Shown: piece by piece, positions 7,677 through 17,491 of the stretch | Layout of the letters: each line of letters opens with the position of its first letter | Position numbering within the stretch: position 1 is the stretch's first letter | NCBI GenBank assembly: GCA_947492175.1 | Contig: CANLMQ010000007.1 | Location: 139,360 to 203,359 of the forward strand | Source: an uncultured Draconibacterium sp. | GTDB taxonomy: Bacteria > Bacteroidota > Bacteroidia > Bacteroidales > Prolixibacteraceae | Length of the DNA stretch: 64,000 bases | Direction: 5' to 3' | Notes under the pieces: model-generated | The model's input: only the letters and a program-made list of their open reading frames with translations | What the model was told of the DNA's origin: nothing | The model's database searches: none | Made by a program: the position numbers and the translations under genes

Positions 7677-10076
7677 TTACTTATTCAAGATTAAGGTTTT
7701 CTTTAATGGCAGCTTATTGCCCGCTGTTAACCACACCTCGGGGTTAAGCTCTTTGGCATCCGAATTCACCAAAACAACGGCTTCTATTTCTTTATTGAGC
7801 ATCCACTCCTCCACCGGAAAGTAGTAGGTGTAATTACCGGTCACAACGTCTTTATGACAGACTCCCGACTCCCAGGTGTTGGCCGGGTAGGAAATACTTC
7901 GGTCGGGTGCTCCCACGCATCTGTCTCCAACTCTCAGAGCCGCATAGGCCCCTTCGTTTCCATGCTCACCATTCACTGCCACACAGATATAGGCTCCTTT
8001 CTGCATCTCATTCAATTCAAATGAGGACTTCCAGGCACTCTGCGGCTCAATTTTTGCAAAATTGGCAAACAGGTTAGAGGCTCTCCAGTGTTCACGGCTC
8101 ACAGCCATTCCATTTGCATCCAATCCAATAATTTCGGTCATACGATCGGGAAAGTGCGGTATTTTGATGTAACGATACTTCTTGTCGGCCGGAAAATTGA
8201 TTTCAATGTCATCAGCAATGAAGCCACTTACCTGATCCCACTCTTTCAGGTCGTTTGACACAAAGGCATAGATGCCTTCTTCGGGTTCCAGGGGTTGCAG
8301 GGCATATACGTCAGGCACCTTAAGGATTAACTGACTCAGGGCAGTAGGCGCCCCCATGTCGATTCTTAAACAACCACCATTGATTCTAAAATCTTTATAA
8401 CGACGACGACACACATAAAAACTGGTCGCTTCGTCCCCGTCAAACAGGTATTTATCCCAAACGCCTCTTTCCACAAAGCGGTTCTGATTAAAGAAGGCAT
8501 CACGTGCGGCTTGCACTTCCGGAATATTAGTAGCGCCCGAGCGATTCAACGATCGTACTTCCAAAGCGTTGTTATCGGCTGCAAAACAGGTGGACTCATA
8601 AAGAGCCATGGCATCTGCAGGTACCGCAGCCAGCCTGGCTGTGGCCAGTTTTCGGTGCCAGTCATTCTTCATCTTGTCGCCTTCGAAATGAACATTTTCA
8701 GTTTTACCCTTCAACAAACCATTCACATTTTTTCCGTCAAGGGTGGCTGAGGTGTAGGCACCATCAATATTCTCAAGCGAAACTTTCAGATTACTCCCCG
8801 GCGCTCCCAGTAGGTTGATAACAATCGATTTATCTTTCACATTACGCACCAACTGGTATTCGGCACCTTTCACATAAGGCTCACACTCTTCTTCTGACGA
8901 TACTCTTATAAGACAAGTCTTAAAGGGCAATACCTCAATGTCGACTGATTCACCATACTCAAATGAGCCATAATAAAAATCGTTCGGATGATGTAAAAAT
9001 ACGTTTAAGCTTTCATTATTGTCAGCAATACCGATTTCTGCATCCAGTGAGATGGTATAAGTTGTCGTTTCCCAGCTGTTATTTCTTAAGGTAATCAATC
9101 GCGTCTGTTCATTACCACGCGCAACAGCATAAGGCCCGTAGTTCTCTTCCGGCAGAATCTTTCCGTTAACCATAATATCGCGATATTGACGATGCAGGTT
9201 AAAAATCCGTGCCATCTTAGCATATTCGTCATCATTGAGAAGCCAGGGATTTCCATAGATCTCTGGCGCCAGAATCAGATTACGGTTAAAGGCCTGAAGA
9301 ATGAGCTCGTCGTCCCAGGCATCCAAACAGGATGAGATACAAACACCATGATCTTCGGTCAATCGACTAAATCCAGGAGGAAACCCTCGAGTTAAAGCTC
9401 CGGCCCTGTGGTGAGGAGCCGTTGTTTCGTTCCAGATATGACAATCGGTGTATGTTTCAATGCCTTCCCACAGAAACGTTGTTGCATAGGGTAAGCCTTT
9501 TTTCAACCCTAAACGGTGATTCAATAAGATTAGATCGGGACTGTACTTCCTGCACTCCTCCATCATTTCAATAAATGCCTCTTCTTTCTCCAGTGGCAAA
9601 GGTCCACACACCTTATCAAATTTAAAGAGTTCAAACTCATACTTACGGCATAGTTCTACCATTTCATCGATGCGCTTCTGACGTTGTTCAGGAGTATCGC
9701 CAAATCCATCTGGACCACCCCAAACTCCCAGACGAGTACCCAGCTGTTTTGCCTTTTCGTAAATCGGGTCAAAACCATTGGGAAACTGACTTTTAAATCG
9801 CTCACTTCGGGTACTTCCATAAAATTTAGCCCCGTCGATGGCACCGGCATCAAAAGCATATATATCCAGTTGCATGCCATACTCACTCTTCAACCACTCG
9901 AAGAATGCCAGGTTAATCAGGGTGTGCTCCTCAGTGGTGCCCTCGTTGGTATTATTGATCCAGGAGAAATACTGCGCACGCGCCGGAGTTCTTTCATCTG
10001 CACCGGGAAATATGTTTTGTCCCTCTATAAAATGGCAATTCAAGAATATAGAGAATATTAATATAATCTTTTTCAC
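7677..10076 (-). CDS. Putative clan GH-D-like glycosidase with discoidin-like C-terminal region
   Basis: The frame is open from 10127, but that part lies inside a terminator hairpin (10099-10125). I therefore place the start at GTG 10074-10076, which gives a clean signal peptide VKKIILIFSIFLNC and about 799 residues. The N-terminal half looks like an alpha-galactosidase-type TIM barrel: LGTRLGVWGGPDGFG, then FELFKFDKVCG (about residue 152, where GH27/GH36 carry the nucleophilic Asp in K.D), then RLTEDHGVCISSCLDAWDDE (about 240). Residues about 520-690 resemble a discoidin (F5/8C) beta-sandwich. It lies between a TIG lipoprotein and the DUF4998-enzyme. Substrate and exact family are not assignable; GH27/GH36/GH31-like is the nearest guess. 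Confidence 0.65.
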   Translation of the reverse strand: MKKIILIFSIFLNCHFIEGQNIFPGADERTPARAQYFSWINNTNEGTTEEHTLINLAFFEWLKSEYGMQLDIYAFDAGAIDGAKFYGSTRSERFKSQFPNGFDPIYEKAKQLGTRLGVWGGPDGFGDTPEQRQKRIDEMVELCRKYEFELFKFDKVCGPLPLEKEEAFIEMMEECRKYSPDLILLNHRLGLKKGLPYATTFLWEGIETYTDCHIWNETTAPHHRAGALTRGFPPGFSRLTEDHGVCISSCLDAWDDELILQAFNRNLILAPEIYGNPWLLNDDEYAKMARIFNLHRQYRDIMVNGKILPEENYGPYAVARGNEQTRLITLRNNSWETTTYTISLDAEIGIADNNESLNVFLHHPNDFYYGSFEYGESVDIEVLPFKTCLIRVSSEEECEPYVKGAEYQLVRNVKDKSIVINLLGAPGSNLKVSLENIDGAYTSATLDGKNVNGLLKGKTENVHFEGDKMKNDWHRKLATARLAAVPADAMALYESTCFAADNNALEVRSLNRSGATNIPEVQAARDAFFNQNRFVERGVWDKYLFDGDEATSFYVCRRRYKDFRINGGCLRIDMGAPTALSQLILKVPDVYALQPLEPEEGIYAFVSNDLKEWDQVSGFIADDIEINFPADKKYRYIKIPHFPDRMTEIIGLDANGMAVSREHWRASNLFANFAKIEPQSAWKSSFELNEMQKGAYICVAVNGEHGNEGAYAALRVGDRCVGAPDRSISYPANTWESGVCHKDVVTGNYTYYFPVEEWMLNKEIEAVVLVNSDAKELNPEVWLTAGNKLPLKKTLILNK

Positions 10077-10089
10077 AATTCCAGATTTA

Positions 10090-10125
10090 TAAAAAATTGA
10101 GGTTGCCCGACAGTAGGACAACCTC
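10090..10125 (-). terminator. Rho-independent terminator after the TIG lipoprotein gene
   Basis: On the minus strand GAGGTTGTCC pairs with GGGCAACCTC (one G-T wobble) around a TACTGTC loop and is followed by AATTTTTTAT. It lies 100 bp after the stop of the TIG lipoprotein gene and ends 14 bp before the proposed GTG start of the glycosidase. It can reduce read-through from sigma/FecR/SusCD/TIG into the two enzyme genes. Confidence 0.8.
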
Positions 10126-10224
10126 ACAAATAACTACACTAAACTATTAATGTACTATAGAAATAAGTTTGTATAAAATCTACCCTGCCCTAAATCTTTT
10201 CAAGATTTTATTACAATTTTTATT

Positions 10225-11205
10225 CTATTTATATTCAATAATCAGTGAAGCTGATTCCTCACCGGCATTAATATCATCACCAGCTTCATCACCTTCGGCC
10301 GACCATGTTTCTGCTTCACGACCATCGCCACCTTTTCCTTCTTCAATGGTGAAAATAAAGGTCATGTTACCTCCTTCAGCCCAGTCGGCATGATCGATCA
10401 TTTCTTGTATAATCTCGGTTAAGTCAGCAGTTTGCTGAGCTTCACCCCTGGCATCTTTTTCTGTCCAAGGAGCCACATCCCAAAGCACATTGGCACTGGT
10501 TTTTGTTCTGCTACTAATATTAAATTTATCGGCAGTAAATTCTCCTGAATCTTTAGTTTCACCATGAATACGCAATTTCATTGGATCACTTCCTGTGTCA
10601 TCACATGTAAACTGAATATATGCTTTGGTAACTACGGCACCTTTCGGAATTTCTACACCAGTAAACCTTGTACCGACATACTGGTAGCCAAAATCTGCAT
10701 CAATATCACCTAACTCAAGATCACTACTAGTTAATTCCATAAAACCAGCAGGAGTACTAAGGTAATCTTCTTCTGCTTCTTCTGCATCATTATTAACGCC
10801 AGTTAAATGAATGGTCAATAGATTCTCTTTAATTGTAAAACTTGGTCCCTGAACTTTAGTAGCAGTACCCACCTGTACAAAAACCGGCCCGGAAGAAGCT
10901 CCCAAAGGTACAGTTGTAATTAAAGATGTTGTTGTTCCACCGGTTACTTCAGCCTCCACATCGCCGAAAAATACTTTATTTTCAACAGTAATAGCACTGA
11001 AATTTTTTCCGGTAATTGTAACAGCAGTACCAGCAGTACCCTCTGAAATACTTAAAGAAGTAATTGATGCTGGTGGCATCTCCCCAGGTCCATCCTCATC
11101 ACTACAACTTACAACTAACGTCATTATTAGAATACCGGCAAATAAAGTAGCCAATAATGATCTGAAAGCTGATTGTTTCATTTTAAATTCACTTTGTTTT
11201 TTCAT
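10225..11205 (-). CDS. IPT/TIG-domain surface lipoprotein, probable glycan-binding protein
   Basis: The 326-residue product has a lipoprotein signal with Cys34 (TLVVSC). Residues about 45-125 form an IPT/TIG immunoglobulin-like domain (SLSISEGTAGTAVTITGKNF). The remaining ~200 residues form a beta-rich domain with VTKAYIQFTCDDTGSDPMKL and LTEIIQEMIDHADW, a pattern seen in DNRLRE/CBM96-like modules. In SusCD loci this position (directly after susD) is typical of SusE/SusF-type surface glycan-binding proteins, and that is the role inferred here. It is closed by the hairpin terminator at 10090-10125, so it is the last gene of the proximal transcript of module A. Confidence 0.7.
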   Translation of the reverse strand: MKKQSEFKMKQSAFRSLLATLFAGILIMTLVVSCSDEDGPGEMPPASITSLSISEGTAGTAVTITGKNFSAITVENKVFFGDVEAEVTGGTTTSLITTVPLGASSGPVFVQVGTATKVQGPSFTIKENLLTIHLTGVNNDAEEAEEDYLSTPAGFMELTSSDLELGDIDADFGYQYVGTRFTGVEIPKGAVVTKAYIQFTCDDTGSDPMKLRIHGETKDSGEFTADKFNISSRTKTSANVLWDVAPWTEKDARGEAQQTADLTEIIQEMIDHADWAEGGNMTFIFTIEEGKGGDGREAETWSAEGDEAGDDINAGEESASLIIEYK

Positions 11206-11245
11206 GATTAAAATTTTAAAATTTAGTAAAATATTAACTCGTTAA

Positions 11246-12709
11246 TTATTTTAAAATCCACATTGGGGTACTCCAACTATCTGCCCCTTGTATTGTAACT
11301 GCAGATTCATAATTTTTTGTATTGTATATGCGCTCATCTAACGGATATCTTAACCGCATTGGAGGAACACCATTATTGACATTTGATGAATTAAAATTTA
11401 AGACAGGAAGCTTTGTTCTTCTCCATGAGAAATAGCTTTCCATGTCTAAATAAAGAGCCAGCCATTTTTGAGTGGCAATAAGAGCCAGTTTTTCAGATTG
11501 GTTGCCGTTATATTCAACACCGGGCTGCGCGAGGTAACCGTCATTCCAGTTGCTCATAGGTTCCAAATGGCTGGCACCTTGTTGAATACCAATGTCCAGT
11601 CTCGCTTTCTGATATTTATAAGAAGCTTTTATTCCTTCTTCATAATATTGCTGCGAGTTTCCTTCGGTTATCCATCCTCTTTCAGCAGCTTCGGCAAGTA
11701 AAAACTGCAATTCGGCATAACTCATCCATACTGTTTGAATCGCATAGTTGGTTCTTGATTCAAAAATTAAATCTGAAGTTTTTGAAATCTCGCCAGAAGG
11801 ATTGCTTGTGCTACCTGACGAAATACCAGCATAATCGTCATCTGTTGCACGAACTGCTTTTGCTGCAAACATTTTAATTCGCTCATCACCAAACTGTAAC
11901 AATCTGTCGATAAAGTCCTTCCCCATATATACGTCGTTTACAAAAAACAAACCGTGTTTATTTCTTGGGTAGCTTACCTCCTGGTTGAACGTAAATGCGG
12001 GTTGGTCTTCATTGCCCTCCATTAGCGGATAGGTAGCAGGATCATCCATCATCTTTTGCAATTGGTTAGATGGATCGACTTGCCCGGACATGGCAACCAA
12101 AACCCTCACTTGTAAAGAATTGGCAAATTTTTTCCACTTCAGGATATCATTATTCAAAATAAAATCACCTTCTATGGCAATAGAACCGGTTCCAAGAATC
12201 ATATTCGCTTCTTCCAAATCATTAAGAATGCCGGTGAAAATAACATCCTGGGTATCGTATCTCGGCTGGTTTATGCCCCAATGGGCCTTCCCTGCCTCAG
12301 AATAAGGAATATCACCGTATAAGGATGATGTAATATAACACATCCAGCTTTTCAAGATCAATCCCACGGCTTTTAGGTTTTCCTCACCTGGTTTGGCATT
12401 ATCTATAATGTACTCCACATTGGCCAATTCGTCATAGTGCTGTTCCCACCAGTCTTCGTTGGCATTTCTTTTTAATAAAAAATGGTCCCAATGTTTAAGC
12501 GGATATTCGGTGTAATTCATCATTTTATTGGTTAAATCGTAAGAGTTAACCGCATATTCGTTTGACAAATCCCTTTCAACCCCCATAATTAAACGGTTTA
12601 CAGGCACTTCTGTTGGTGAGTTAAGATCCTCGTTCACTTCTTCCAGTTCATCTGAACAGGACAAGAAACAAATCAATGGAACAACTAATATATATTTAAG
12701 ATATTTCAT
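11246..12709 (-). CDS. SusD/RagB-family outer-membrane lipoprotein (SusD-like_2 type)
   Basis: The chosen start (M of MKYLKYIL) gives an 18-residue lipoprotein signal ending CFLSC; the frame stays open upstream to a GTG at 12769, and an ATG at 12733 is also possible. The sequence has the helical, TPR-rich SusD fold: VEYIIDNAKPGEENLKAVG and SWMCYITSSLYGDIPYSEA early, then YAELQFLLAEAAERGW and KWLALYLDMESYFSWRRT near the C-terminus. This variant is the SusD-like_2 type. It is the lid partner of the SusC directly upstream (about 130 bp), binding and handing over an oligosaccharide. Its ligand is unknown, but its pairing with an STN-type SusC ties its expression to the ECF sigma system. Confidence 0.9.
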   Translation of the reverse strand: MKYLKYILVVPLICFLSCSDELEEVNEDLNSPTEVPVNRLIMGVERDLSNEYAVNSYDLTNKMMNYTEYPLKHWDHFLLKRNANEDWWEQHYDELANVEYIIDNAKPGEENLKAVGLILKSWMCYITSSLYGDIPYSEAGKAHWGINQPRYDTQDVIFTGILNDLEEANMILGTGSIAIEGDFILNNDILKWKKFANSLQVRVLVAMSGQVDPSNQLQKMMDDPATYPLMEGNEDQPAFTFNQEVSYPRNKHGLFFVNDVYMGKDFIDRLLQFGDERIKMFAAKAVRATDDDYAGISSGSTSNPSGEISKTSDLIFESRTNYAIQTVWMSYAELQFLLAEAAERGWITEGNSQQYYEEGIKASYKYQKARLDIGIQQGASHLEPMSNWNDGYLAQPGVEYNGNQSEKLALIATQKWLALYLDMESYFSWRRTKLPVLNFNSSNVNNGVPPMRLRYPLDERIYNTKNYESAVTIQGADSWSTPMWILK

Positions 12710-12841
12710 ATGATTAAGATTATTTGTTTTCATCAGTATCCTTTGAAGCCTACCAGAATAAACATTCACTTGCGTAAAAATTTATTTCTTACGGCTCGTT
12801 TCACGCATTATTTTTTTGAATTATAAGAATCATTTGATTTC

Positions 12842-15800
12842 TTAAAATGAAACATTTAGGGTTAATCCATAATTACGAGCTGTTGGATAAGTATATCCTC
12901 CGGTATAGCCCGGAATTCCACTATGGAAAACATCAGCATCCTGATTGGGTACTTTATCCCAGACGAATAAATTTCTCCCAACTAAAGCTATAGAAGCTTT
13001 ATTAATCAACACTTTTTTTGTCAGGTTCTTTGGGATGTTGTAAGCCAGACTAAGTTCCCTTACTTTTATAAAACTGGAAGAGAAAATGTTGTTTGTACTG
13101 ATATCGCGCCAATTGGTTATTAACTTGGCTTTTACATCATCCCCTTGTATAACTACGTCATTGGGCCTGTAAGTACCATCAGCATTTACGATTACACCCT
13201 CTCCTAGATATCCGTTATTTCTCCATTCGGCAGTTTCTTTATTAAAACCACCACCGTACATGATATTGGTAGCATTGGAATAGGTTATACCACCTTTACG
13301 CATGTCGAGTACAAAACTAAAGCTTAGGTTTTTATAATTAACCTTATTCGTTAGACCAACTATAAAATCAGGATTCGCCTGTCCCAAATATTCAGGATCA
13401 TTTTTACGAATAGGTGTTCCTCCAGGAGAAAAGACCTTTTGTCCATAATAAGAACTTGTTGGGTCCTCCACAGTAACCTGCTTATAGCCAAAAACCCCAA
13501 AAATAGGTTTACCTACATGAGCAATAATTTTTTCACCGCTGTCGCCATATCCGGCCAGCTCATACTGCTCCATTCCTTCAGCCAGTTCAATTACCTTATT
13601 CCGGTTTGCAGAAAAATTAACTGTTACATCCCAATCCAGGTTTGATCTTTTAACAGGCTTGCCATGCAATGTACACTCAATACCACTGTTTTTTATTTCC
13701 CCGGCATTAGTTACACGGTAATCGTAACCACTCGATTGTGGCAACTTAATAGGTATTATCTGATTGATTGTTGAAGTAGTATAATAGGTAAAATCCAGAC
13801 CAAGTCTATTTTCATAGAAACTACTTTCCAATCCAAATTCCCATGATTTGGAAAGTTCAGGTTTTAATTCAGAGTTTTTAAGATTATTTGAAACAGCCGA
13901 GCCAAGAAATCCCTCGTATTGTCCATCTCTTGACAGAGTTGTGATAAGATTATGTGCACCTGTTCCTTTTCCCACCTGGGCAAAACCGCCCCTAATTTTT
14001 AATAATGATATCTGATCTGAAAGTGCCAGAATCTGATTCATCAAAACACTTAGACTGGCTGAAGGATAGAAGTAGCTATTATTTTCAACCGGCAATGTAC
14101 TCGACCATGAATTTCTTGCTGTTAAAGCCAGATAAACCATATTCCTATAACTAATATTAGCCAGCGAAAGCAATGAATACTCCCTTGAGTTCCAAAATCC
14201 TTCTCCTACACTTGTTGCAACAGCTGAATTACCCAAATTATAAAGTCCAGGAACAAGCAACTCGCTCGAACTACCAGTAAGAGACTCACCTGTTGAATTG
14301 CTGCGGTTGGCACCTGCACTTACTTCCAGGCTCCAGATATCATCAAAATTTCTGTGATAGGTTAGCAGAATATCGGTATTTGAGACTCTTGTTTCAGATT
14401 TTGAACGAGTTAGTCTTGGCAATTCAACTACAGCGCCAAACGGATACATGTCAGTAGTTGTACTCATGGAATAATCATCTCCATGTCTTAGCATTACCGA
14501 AAGTTGATTTGTAATGTCATAATTCAGGGCAACGTTTCCAAAGAAGCGGTCTTTGGCTAAACTTGCCTTCACCTCATGTGCTAAAAAATAAGGATTATTA
14601 TGTCCTGTACGCCAATTGATCTGATTGGTACCTTCTAGGCCAGGCTGCCAGTAATTCTTAAGCTGATCCATATAAACACCCGGCATCATCCATGAAAGAA
14701 CATAGTTAATTGAAAACGGTCCCCAATGCTGTCTGGGGCGATTATCACTGGTCGTTTTCACATAATTGAAAGAGAAATCCAATCTCATTTTTTTTGATAG
14801 CTCAGTATTAAAACTGGCAGCAATACTTCGTCTCTTTAAATCTGTTCCGGGTTGCATACCTATCTGGTTCATATCACCCAGTGAAAACCTGGATGTAATG
14901 CCTTTACCCGATGATGATATAGCAATCTGATTATACAGTGTTCTCCCGACTTCAAAAAACTCCTCGTAATTGTTTTTCCCGGACGAAACAAAAGGCAGTT
15001 TTTGTGCTTCTCCTTTATTCAAAATACCTGAATCTCCAGCTCTAAAACCATTCTCGGTTGGCGAGAACCACCACTCGACAAGCTTATTGTGATCATACTT
15101 TTCTGAAGACCAGGTTTCGTCGCGGGGTGCGGGATTATAATGGCCGGTTACAGGATCATACAACCATCTGGTGTCTCCTTCGCCAACAGCATATTCGTAT
15201 TGATATGTATTAGGGTAAGTAAGAAGGCTCTCGAACATAAGAGATGAATTATATTCAATCGTAAACGGCCTGTCCTTATTTCCTTTTTTTGTAGTAATCA
15301 GCAACACTCCATTTGCTGCATTTGAACCATAAAGGGCGGCCGCCGCTGCACCTTTTAAAACACTCACCGATTCAATATCATTGCTGTTAAAATCAGAGAA
15401 ACCATTTCCCCAATCAATTCCCCCTGCATAAGATCCTTGCGTATTTACCGGCACTCCGTCAACAACGATCAGAGCCTGGTTTCCACCAATAGATAAAGAG
15501 CTTTCGCCTCGTAATACAATTCGGGATGAGCCTCCAATTGTGGCAGCGGTATTAATTTGTAAACCAGCAACTTTTCCCGAAAGCTTAGATGCCAAATCAG
15601 GTGATTCTGCTTTCTCAAGGTCTCCTGAACCAACCATTTGTGTAGAGTACCCCAGAGCCTTTTTTTCTCTTTTAATACCCAAAGCAGTTACCACCACTTC
15701 TTCCACACCAATCGCATCTGTTTTTAATGTAATATTAATCGTGGTCTTATTTCCAACTTCCACTTTCTGCGTTGTCATTCCTACAAAAGAAAAAGCAAGA

Positions 15801-16339
15801 ATATCATCACCAATTACACCAGTTAATGTATAATTACCATCAATATCAGTAATTGTTCCTTTTGTTGTTCCTTCAACAACCACTGTAACTCCAGGAAGAG
15901 GCTCACCACTCTCGTCGATAACATTTCCCTTTATAGTTTTTGGTTGCGACGATTCGCTTTTCGGGAATCCAAATGTTTCACTTTCTTGTAACAAGGCAAT
16001 TTGTCTTCCCCGTACCTCATATTTTACATCTGTATTCTCAAATAATTTATCAAGAATCTCGAAAATCTTACAGTCTTTTGTTAAGATTGACGTTTTTCGC
16101 TCCACGTCAACATTTCCGCTGTAAAAGAATCGAAATTCGCTCTGGTCTTCAATCTCACTTAAAATCTTTTTTACACTTGAATTTTCAATATTCAATGTAA
16201 GTTTTGTCGACTGCGAATAACTTTCGGCCGCCAAACTACCAAGCACTGCTATTAGTATAAAGAATACCGTTATTTTCATTTTTAGTAGTAGTTTTATTAT
16301 CTCCCGGTTACAGGGAAGACATAACCAATTTTTTTTCAT
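12842..16339 (-). CDS. SusC/RagA-family TonB-linked transporter with STN signalling domain
   Basis: This 1165-residue outer-membrane transporter starts with a signal peptide (mature near ESYSQ), then an STN domain at about 45-117 (LTLNIENSSVKKILSEIEDQ), a CarboxypepD_reg domain at about 135-210 (GNVIDESGEPLPGVTVVVEG), a TonB/plug region from about 213 (EEVVVTALGIKREKK) and the barrel, ending in LTLNVSF. The STN domain is the hallmark of transducing receptors that contact a periplasmic FecR protein. The FecR and ECF sigma genes lie immediately upstream on the same strand, so substrate binding here likely triggers its own operon. SusD follows downstream. Substrate is not determinable. Confidence 0.93.
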   Translation of the reverse strand: MKKNWLCLPCNREIIKLLLKMKITVFFILIAVLGSLAAESYSQSTKLTLNIENSSVKKILSEIEDQSEFRFFYSGNVDVERKTSILTKDCKIFEILDKLFENTDVKYEVRGRQIALLQESETFGFPKSESSQPKTIKGNVIDESGEPLPGVTVVVEGTTKGTITDIDGNYTLTGVIGDDILAFSFVGMTTQKVEVGNKTTINITLKTDAIGVEEVVVTALGIKREKKALGYSTQMVGSGDLEKAESPDLASKLSGKVAGLQINTAATIGGSSRIVLRGESSLSIGGNQALIVVDGVPVNTQGSYAGGIDWGNGFSDFNSNDIESVSVLKGAAAAALYGSNAANGVLLITTKKGNKDRPFTIEYNSSLMFESLLTYPNTYQYEYAVGEGDTRWLYDPVTGHYNPAPRDETWSSEKYDHNKLVEWWFSPTENGFRAGDSGILNKGEAQKLPFVSSGKNNYEEFFEVGRTLYNQIAISSSGKGITSRFSLGDMNQIGMQPGTDLKRRSIAASFNTELSKKMRLDFSFNYVKTTSDNRPRQHWGPFSINYVLSWMMPGVYMDQLKNYWQPGLEGTNQINWRTGHNNPYFLAHEVKASLAKDRFFGNVALNYDITNQLSVMLRHGDDYSMSTTTDMYPFGAVVELPRLTRSKSETRVSNTDILLTYHRNFDDIWSLEVSAGANRSNSTGESLTGSSSELLVPGLYNLGNSAVATSVGEGFWNSREYSLLSLANISYRNMVYLALTARNSWSSTLPVENNSYFYPSASLSVLMNQILALSDQISLLKIRGGFAQVGKGTGAHNLITTLSRDGQYEGFLGSAVSNNLKNSELKPELSKSWEFGLESSFYENRLGLDFTYYTTSTINQIIPIKLPQSSGYDYRVTNAGEIKNSGIECTLHGKPVKRSNLDWDVTVNFSANRNKVIELAEGMEQYELAGYGDSGEKIIAHVGKPIFGVFGYKQVTVEDPTSSYYGQKVFSPGGTPIRKNDPEYLGQANPDFIVGLTNKVNYKNLSFSFVLDMRKGGITYSNATNIMYGGGFNKETAEWRNNGYLGEGVIVNADGTYRPNDVVIQGDDVKAKLITNWRDISTNNIFSSSFIKVRELSLAYNIPKNLTKKVLINKASIALVGRNLFVWDKVPNQDADVFHSGIPGYTGGYTYPTARNYGLTLNVSF

Positions 16340-16380
16340 AATTTTACATTTTGGTTTAATGCTCTTATTAAATCATTTTT

Positions 16381-16413
16381 GAAAGAGGGAGAAGGACCAG
16401 TTCTGCCTCTTTC
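16381..16413. repeat. Strong hairpin between anti-sigma and susC genes
   Basis: GAAAGAGG-G-AGAA pairs with TTCT-G-CCTCTTTC around the loop GGACCAG, with a single G/G mismatch. On the transcribed (minus) strand the following sequence is A-rich, so it is not a canonical terminator; it may protect the susC transcript end or mark RNA processing. Confidence 0.6.
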
Positions 16414-16438
16414 TTCTTTAGAATAGTTATTTCCGCTT

Positions 16439-16452
16439 GGCCTTTTAAGGCC
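16439..16452. repeat. Short perfect palindrome GGCCTT-TT-AAGGCC
   Basis: This lies 22 bp after the anti-sigma stop and just upstream, in transcription order, of the larger hairpin at 16381-16413. The two tandem stems occupy most of the 135 bp between fecR and susC. Confidence 0.5.
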
Positions 16453-16474
16453 GTCATTTTGTTCTGTTCAGTTT

Positions 16475-17491
16475 TTATTCATTAACATTGATTGGTTTAG
16501 AGTTCTTATAAAATATTCTAATAGTTCTCGTTTTTTCGTTATAAGAATAGTCAATTGGCGAAGTAACTTTTAACAGTTCCAATACTTCCGAAAATGTTTC
16601 CATTTCAAGGGTTCCGTTATATTTGATTTTTTTCAGACGTTCATCGTCATCAATTACAATTTTAACATTATACCATCGCTCCAAACGCTTAATTACAGTA
16701 GGTAAATACTCGTTATTAAAAATTAGCTTACCCTCTTTCCATGAAGTAAAAACTTCGGTTTCTACCGTCTCTACAATTATATTATCTCCATTAACATTAG
16801 CCTGTTCGCCTGGCTTAAGGGTAACCTCTTTTCCTCTTTCCTTTTCTCTAACCAAAACTGAACCTGTAACCAAAGTAGTTTGCAGGCTTTCATCAGCAAA
16901 TGCCTTTACATTAAAAGAGGTTCCCTTTACTTCCACCTCACCGTAATTTGTTTCCACAATAAAAGCTTTTTGGCTTTTCTCCACTTTAAAAAAAGCTTCA
17001 CCAATTAACTTTACTTCGCGGTTTTTCGCAAATTTTGAAGGATATGAAAGTATTGAGCCGGCGTTCAACCAAACCAATGAACCATCGGGTAATTCGATGT
17101 TTGTTTTTGCTCCGAATGGAACAGATATATTTTGTATTTCTGCAGATCGATTACCAAATAAACTGGAATAATCTTTTAAAGCAGTTGCAACCAGAATTCC
17201 CATAATAAAAGCAGCAGCAACGGAAGCAACTTTTAAGTAGAGTTTTCGAGATTTATAGGGCACTGATTGGTGAATCTTCTTTTTAACCGACTTCCAGTTC
17301 TGAATTGTTCTAAGGTCCTGTTTATCTATTAAGGAGTGTTCTAGCATTTCCTGTTCTTTGATAAACAATTCTTTATTTTCGTCAGAAAGTTTGATCCAGT
17401 TTAATAACTCAGTCTCTTTTCTTTTTGATAGCTTTCCTTTTAGAAAATACTGAGTGTAGTTATGTAATTTATTTTTGTCCATTGCGGCCAT
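16475..17491 (-). CDS. FecR-family anti-sigma factor
   Basis: The 338-residue protein has a cytosolic N-terminal region (about 1-80) that would bind the sigma factor, one membrane segment at about 84-105 (VASVAAAFIMGILVATAL), a FecR domain in the periplasm (about 115-240; TNIELPDGSLVWLNAGS, FNVKAFADE) and a C-terminal DUF4974 domain (about 255-330; LIFNNEYLPTVIKRLERWYN). It relays the signal from the STN domain of the SusC encoded next to the ECF sigma factor encoded upstream. An ATG three codons in (17482) is an equally good start. Gaps are 153 bp from the sigma gene and 135 bp to susC. Confidence 0.93.
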   Translation of the reverse strand: MAAMDKNKLHNYTQYFLKGKLSKRKETELLNWIKLSDENKELFIKEQEMLEHSLIDKQDLRTIQNWKSVKKKIHQSVPYKSRKLYLKVASVAAAFIMGILVATALKDYSSLFGNRSAEIQNISVPFGAKTNIELPDGSLVWLNAGSILSYPSKFAKNREVKLIGEAFFKVEKSQKAFIVETNYGEVEVKGTSFNVKAFADESLQTTLVTGSVLVREKERGKEVTLKPGEQANVNGDNIIVETVETEVFTSWKEGKLIFNNEYLPTVIKRLERWYNVKIVIDDDERLKKIKYNGTLEMETFSEVLELLKVTSPIDYSYNEKTRTIRIFYKNSKPINVNE

